Below, one piece after another: positions 58,001-64,000 of a stretch of 64,000 nucleotides of DNA. Source of the DNA: Zanthoxylum bungeanum (Eukaryota > Streptophyta > Magnoliopsida > Sapindales > Rutaceae); assembly GCA_019454045.1 (NCBI GenBank), contig SKCR01036778.1, forward strand, positions 62,001 through 126,000, written 5' to 3'. Every line of letters starts with the position of its first letter. Position 1 is the stretch's first letter. The position numbers and the translations under genes were made by a program. Below the pieces are notes generated by a model that saw only the letters and a program-made list of their open reading frames with translations, ran no database searches and was not told where the DNA came from.

Positions 58001-58909
58001 TGCGGGTTATTCGATCCATGTTTGGATTGATGCAAGCATAAGGTTCTTGGAACTGTCGTTTTGAAATAATCATAATGGTTTATGATTTGACTCAAAACGA
58101 AATAATTCTTGTGTATATAAGGAGGTTAGTGGGAGAGCGCACTGACAGTTAAATTCCCATAAAACTATTGTTGAAAGCTTGGCTTTCAATAGAAATTCTC
58201 CGTAGAATTCTGGGGAGTAACAACCTTTATTCAAGGAATAAAGATCTACTGGGATAGATTTGGAGTTGTTAACACTCTCTAGGAAATTGTACATTTAAAA
58301 TGTACTTGTATTGGTGTCTCATACGCTTCAAGCATATGGAGTCACAATCAGGTCAATCCAAGTGACAGTCACTGGATTGAAATTAAGAACATCTGTTAGT
58401 ATCTCAGAGAACTAAAGATGCTATCTTAAACTATGGAGAATGAGAACTTGAAGTGACTGGGATGGGATCACTGCTGCAAGTTTCCAAACAGTTAAATACT
58501 GCGGTACTATAAAGTTTGAACACCGGACAGTGAGCTGGAAATCTTCCAAGCAAGATAACTGTTGCCGAATAAACAACAAATGCGGATTATTGCTGCAGCT
58601 GAGGCAGCAATAGAAGTCTTTTGGGTCGAAAATAAATCTAATTAGATTAGATATAGTTCAGTTAGCAGCTGAGCTAGGCGTCAGCACAGGCTAAGGAATT
58701 AAAGGTCTCATCGACGATCCAGATATATACTTCTATATCATCTGATTCGTTCGGATCATACATCGTGGCGATGTGATGATCGTATAAATCGCGTCAAACG
58801 ATAATCGAACAAATCCGCTGACGAAAACCTTTCCTCAGCAATTTGAGCGAACCGTACATAGTTCAGGTGTAGGACACTTGAGTGACTCGCAATGTGCCAA
58901 GTGGGAGAT
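55042..58909 (+). pseudogene. Degenerate gag-pol of E2
   Basis: It is near-identical to E1. The only frames of any length are the 80-codon gag-end segment (55857-56099) and short pieces of RT and RNase H, for example around 57990-58060 and 58590-58830. The polypurine tract CCAAGTGGGAGAT is at 58897-58909. Differences from E1 are mostly single-base indels. Confidence 0.82.
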
Positions 58910-60926
58910 TGTTGGACAAAATGACCCATAGCGTCACTATTTGCACAGATCATTGTGTTGTTGTAGCAAATTAACTATGTAACAAGGAAATTGCACTCTC
59001 GTCATTTGTGATTAGATCACCTTAGATATATAAATGAAGAGAGGTCCCTATGATTAGTTCCTGGATTGAGATGATATGAGACAGTATCAGTCCACGAAGG
59101 ATTAATCATTAAATATCCCTAGCCGTAGTATTATCGAGACTGGACATCGATAATGCGGAATAGGCTAGTATTGCACTTGTGCGCGTTGTGAGGGCACAAC
59201 GGCATAGTTCTCATATATATAAGTATTGGATACTTGTGCAAGTGCGATAGGAGGTCGTGTTTCACCGATGGTACGGGAAACAGCTTCGCTCTGGATAGAC
59301 CCTTCGGAATCCCATTGGTATTATGACTATGTGTCTATGGGAGGCCGAAATCAAGGTAGGTGTGTATAGTCTTAACCTGAGACTTACATCGCTAATACTT
59401 ACGACAATCGGTAAACTTTGGTTTTGGTGGTGGGGGATCTTAACTGGTTCTGTTGTTCACCTCTTCTGGGTTTATCAGGAATCGTAGTGTATTGGATGTG
59501 ATGTCGAGATGGAAGTGTCACTCCAGTCATAATGGAGATGATGTCACGCAGGATACGGTATTAGTGCTCTTAAAGTGATGCGCATCCAATCGGATATTAT
59601 GACCAGGTCATGAATATCCGATTATAGAGACTAGTTACCAGACATCCGATATGTGTTTCGGACGGGGCAGACACTTATCCAGCCCCAGCCCTAGCACGTG
59701 ATTATCCGATACTGGGCCAATATGCACAATACATTGTATACTACGCTTGATACAGATCTAGATATTCTTTGATGAATATGTCGGAGAACCTGGGAAGACT
59801 TGGTGCTTTGCTAGGAGTCGACCTTGTCTCGTAAATCGGTAGAACGTAGTACTTGGTACGTACGTGATTCGGATACTCCGACGACCGTATTTACTGCCAG
59901 ATTATCCGGGGATCTCATGGGTCGCTTCCCGATAATCCACCGATGACGCACAACTCGCACTCTTGAATAATCTGGGATTATAATAGAAGAGAGAGAAAAA
60001 TTAATCTAGGATTAATAACGGAGATATTTTATCGGGATAAAATGTCTTAAAGAGAGAGAACGATTAATTTGGGATTAATCGATGAATTAATATATTCGAT
60101 ATATTAAATGAAATTAGATTTCGACGCGGAATTAAAATTAGATTTTAATTCGGGCAAACGAGTTAATTCAGAATTAATTCGTTAGCGACGTAAATAATAA
60201 TTTCGCCAGGCGTAATTATTTATTTAAATTCGATTGAATATAACGTCGCGACGTAAGCTCGGTATTTCGGAAATATCGAACCCGAACGCGTGAGTGCACG
60301 TGGGCCCACTTTCATTTGGAAACGTGTGGGGCCCACATGACACATGTCATTCTAATGCTTTGCATGAGATAGTGTACAATGCACTCAATGTTATTGCATG
60401 GAAATTGAGAGTGTTTGACACTCTAAGCTATTGCATGTGTTGTGTCATAAATTTATTATTAATTTAATAAATTATGGCATAAATATAAATTGATTTTTGG
60501 TAAATCATTTTTAATTAACATAACACAACTTATTCTCTCTCAAATTCTCTCTTCCTCTCACGGCAATGGAAGCAATTCTTCACTGGTTTTGAACCAGTTT
60601 GGGCGTGACTTTAGGGAAGCAAAGAGTGGTTTCTCATGGTGAGAAATCAAGTGCTAGCACACTACGAGTCTTGCGAAGGTGGTAGGGAGGTTCCCCCATG
60701 AGACGGGATCCATCCGACGAAGATTGGAGCTCCGTTTCTTCACCCAATTTTCTGTTTTGCAGGGCAGTGGACTGCATGCAGTGGGCGTGAAAGGCAGTGC
60801 GTTTTTGGGCTTGAATCGTCTCCAAATCGACTCAACCGATCAATGTGAGTATTCCGCTACCTCCGTTGATGTGTTCAGACATAATTTCATGTCTTGTTTG
60901 ACCTTGGGACCTTATAGAAAACAACA
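58910..60926 (+). repeat. 3' LTR of E2
   Basis: TGTTGGACAAAATGACCC to AAACAACA, 2017 bp. It matches 51098-53114 with scattered single-base changes, including one lost C near the end. The sequence after it is minus-strand D leader. Confidence 0.9.
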
Positions 60927-62970
60927 CCTTATATATTAGTCCAACTAATATATTAATTTATATTGACGACAAATTGAAATGAGCGCGTTATAGAAAGAAC
61001 TAAACTAATATTTCAAATTTAATACTTGCCTCCAACTATTTTTCAGCGAGCCTCTAACCCTATTGAGTACTCAGGAAACCTTGTTTCCTAGTGGGCTAGG
61101 CTCCCGTTAATAACACACAATCTTGACTTTGGCAAAAAAAATTGTTTGATATTTAATAGGTAGTCTCTAAGATCAAATATATTTCCTAACCTTTTTCCTC
61201 TAAATCAACTAAGCCTTAACTTTGGCATAACTAGGGATCCTAGTTAAGCGGAACCCATTGACCTTGGGAAAGTTCGTAATCAATGTCGATGAACAAGAAG
61301 TGATCTTGACTTTGGCCAAAAATCACATTGGACAAGACGCCGATATGGAACAAAGCCTTCATGATTCAAAACACATCCTCGACGGATAAAAGCCTTGACT
61401 TTGCCAACAAACCAATGCCAGTCTTGGATCTTGAGTAAGAATCACTCAATGGAAGAACAAAAACGATTAATATTGTGTGCGGGTTTTTCGCGTTGCAATG
61501 GCAACCAATTTATTATCTTTGTTAAGGTTCATCATCATACACCCTTAACACATGCATTCTAAACGCTAATAAGGCGCATATAAAATATAATAATGATGTG
61601 CGGATGGATACTTTACACATTGATCATAGATCAAATCTCTCCATTTCCTCTCTCCCGCTAGCACAAATATTACTTCTACCCGATTACATAACACTTCTAA
61701 AGAAACCTCATTTACATTGAGGGGAATAGGTGAGAAGAGAAATAAACAGAGTAAGGAGGTAATAGGCTAGACACGCAGGTCCAATTAATAAATTCTAAAT
61801 TTATTACAACAATTTCCAAAATTGCCCCACCCATCTAATATCAATCTGATATACATTATTCATGCATCGCAACCATGTATTCACACAAGCATGTTATCAA
61901 TCAATCTAATCCAATTAATTAATCTGATAATTAATGACCATCCAATAATCAAACAACGATTTGATTTTTTGCGAGTCCAACTCGTTTTGCGAATAAGTAC
62001 TCAATGTACCAATTCTTGAATTAAATTAAACTACAACATTAAATCCAATTTAATATGTATTTAATACTAATTCATTATTTAATTCCAAATTAAATATTAC
62101 ACTTTATTAACGAACCTTTTGCGACTTAGATTCCAAATCTAATCTTTACGGGTCTCAAAGCCCGATTAACATCCCATGTTAATTTAATTAGAGTCCAATA
62201 CGCTTTTAATTAATTTCTTAAGGCATGGACTTTTGGTCAACATGGGTCAAACCCAATTACCAAAGCCCATTTAAGGAATCACCCTTATATGCCTAGACAC
62301 CAATTTAGGCCATTAGGCCCAATTAATGTTAAAGGTCCATGAAATCATAATTTTACTTTATGGAAATGGTTTTGGGCCCAATTGGATCCAACCAATTTAG
62401 CCTAAACCCATCTTCTTACAACCAAGCCCATTTAAGCCCAATTACAACTTTTCAAGCCCAATTCCAAATTTGGCCCAACATAATTAAATTCCAAAATTCC
62501 AATTTCACCATTTAATTACTCGAAGTGTAATGCCATAATTAATCACCCAAATTAACATTTCTAAAACATCAATTAGCCTAATTAATTATGCTCATTATCA
62601 ACAATTAGTGTCCAACATAATTGATTCAAAAATCAAACCCATTTCATTTGCTTATAGTCTCGACAATTTGGGGTTTTATATGTCCAATTCAAATTAAATT
62701 AAATTAAATCCACAATCAACATTACCCAATGTTTTCCAACTCATCCAATGATCAAAAACACAAAAATTACCATGAAGATTAGGGTTCATCATTCTCGGCC
62801 AAGCCTAAAAATTAGGGGAAAAATGTTTCAATACAATTTTCATGAAATTGATCCAATACAACTTCAATAAAACATCATTCAAGCATACTCAATCAATTAA
62901 TTTAATCAAATCATGCTCAAAATCAATTTACCCAATTTTAACCCTAAGTCCAAGTTTCATGCTCAACTTC
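60927..62970 (-). other. Leader region of copia element D
   Basis: This is reverse-oriented leader sequence homologous to 53129-55041, reaching the primer-binding site at 62971. Nothing coding is seen. Its first about 200 bp (60937-61137) repeat 46969-47170 in the same orientation at an estimated 85-88% identity. Confidence 0.75.
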
Positions 62971-62982
62971 GCTCTGATACCA
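62971..62982 (-). other. Primer-binding site of D (initiator tRNA-Met type)
   Basis: The minus strand reads TGGTATCAGAGC, the exact copia consensus, one base inside the LTR end. Confidence 0.88.
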
Positions 62983-62983
62983 T

Positions 62984-64000
62984 TGTTGGGTTTCTACGGT
63001 CCCGAGGATCGATTAAAGCGATGAAACATACATGTGAATACACGAAGAAGTTTCAGAATACTTACATCGATCGGTTGGGGCGATGCGTCGAAGAAAAAAA
63101 ATTATTTTCTCCCTCCAAGGTGGTATCGGCAGTGAGCAGATTTTTAAGCTCCAAATTTTTGGTCACCACCTCCAAGTGTGCTCCAAGCTCCAAGCTTCTC
63201 AAATGGTGATTCCAAGCTCACAAGTGGGTTTCTCTATCACCTTAGGATGACTCCATTGTGTGCTAGCACTCTTGATTTTGCAACAAAATCATCATCTTGC
63301 TTATCCTTGGCTCACGGCAGTGGGCAAAACAGAAGAAGAAAATTTGCCTTGAGTTCGTGAGAGAGGGGGAGAGGTTTTGGCTCCAAAACGGTAAGTGTGT
63401 GTTTTTATTGGTTGTTGGCAAAATGTGTAAGTAATACACTTATGAATTTTAAAATCCATTTACCACAAATTTGGCTTTCCAAAAGTCAAAGGCTTTAAGC
63501 CATCCACAACTACATCAACTATTCACATCACAATGACTACACATCACATCAGTCAAAGTGACAAGTGATTTGACGCTTGATGTAACTTGTGAGCCGCACT
63601 CGAATTCGAAATACGAATGCACCCGCAAACACTCCCGGGCTCGGGTTCACTAATTCCAAATTAACGAATTTTCCATTGCGACGTAATTAAATAATTATGC
63701 CTAGCAAAATCACTATTCACGTCGCTAACGAATTAATTCTAAATTAACTCGTTCGCCCGAATTAAAATCTAATTTCAATTCCGCGTCTAAATCTAATTTC
63801 ATATAATATATCGAATATATTATTTTATCGATTAATTCCAAATTAATCGTTTTCTCTCTTTAATTAATATTTTATCCCAGATAAAATATCTCCGTAATTA
63901 ATCCCAGATTAATTTTCTCTCTCATCTAATTAATCCCAGATTAATAAAGTGCGAGTCATACGTCATCAGTGAATCTTCGGGAAGTGACCAATGAGATCCC
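62984..64000 (-). repeat. 5' LTR of copia element D (continues past the window end)
   Basis: It starts TGTTGGGTTTCTACGG on the plus strand, which is the LTR end on the minus strand. It matches 41198 onward at about 95% by eye. The window ends inside it. Confidence 0.88.

Larger units (their letters stand above)
51098..60926 (+). mobile_element. Copia element E2, structurally complete but coding-dead
   Basis: This 9.8-kb element has two 2017-bp near-identical LTRs, a primer-binding site, a 1.9-kb leader, a degenerate gag-pol and a polypurine tract. Near-identical LTRs indicate recent insertion or duplication, yet the internal region encodes no intact domain. It must have used proteins of another element, or be the product of recent duplication of DNA. 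The left flank is E1, so a target duplication cannot be assigned. Confidence 0.85.

Overview
The window is AT-rich repetitive DNA from a flowering plant, most likely a dicot. It is made almost entirely of nested and broken LTR retrotransposons. The evidence is plant tRNA primer-binding sites, Athila-like Ty3/gypsy and Ty1/copia domains, and LTRs of 1.8 to 3.3 kb with 5-bp target-site duplications. I found no intact host gene, no tRNA or rRNA gene and no CRISPR array. Family names come from recognised motifs, not from a database search.

Layout. (1) 1-18655: gypsy element B (+), whose 5' LTR is cut by the window start. Its gag is split by the complete related element A (2463-11834, minus), which has a CCTTC/CCTTT target duplication. 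B lies inside the RT gene of copia element C (+, 18656-21723), and C lies inside the integrase gene of copia element G (minus, 21724-23556). That is four levels of nesting. (2) 23557-26226: LTR fragment H, split by a solo LTR (24009-26019, minus) that carries a G-box cluster. (3) 26227-37995: copia element F (+), whose 5' region is split by a 3.27-kb solo LTR (27872-31140) with perfect CTTAC duplications. Its 3' LTR breaks off into unrelated LTR pieces (37996-38895), then a Tat/Ogre-like fragment (38896-39800), then a truncated LTR (39801-41197). (4) 41198-64000: a copia complex. Minus-strand element D (3' LTR 41198-43230, 5' LTR 62984 to beyond the window end) surrounds two tandem plus-strand copies, E1 and E2, that share an LTR. 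D and E1 meet head to head as an inverted repeat of roughly 6 kb per arm, centred on a perfect 24-bp hairpin at 47173-47238.

Most notable content. Both gypsy elements A and B lack reverse transcriptase, RNase H and the integrase core at the same junction. Both carry extra sense-strand cargo between the integrase C-terminus and the 3' LTR: an unrecognised Cys-rich ORF, then an intronless 217-codon copy of a LOG-type gene (cytokinin riboside 5'-monophosphate phosphoribohydrolase). The two LOG copies have identical length with no indels, but different inactivating lesions. This fits a non-autonomous retrotransposon family that captured a cytokinin-activation gene before A and B diverged. The B copy keeps its ATG and the whole catalytic core, losing only the last 35 codons to one stop.
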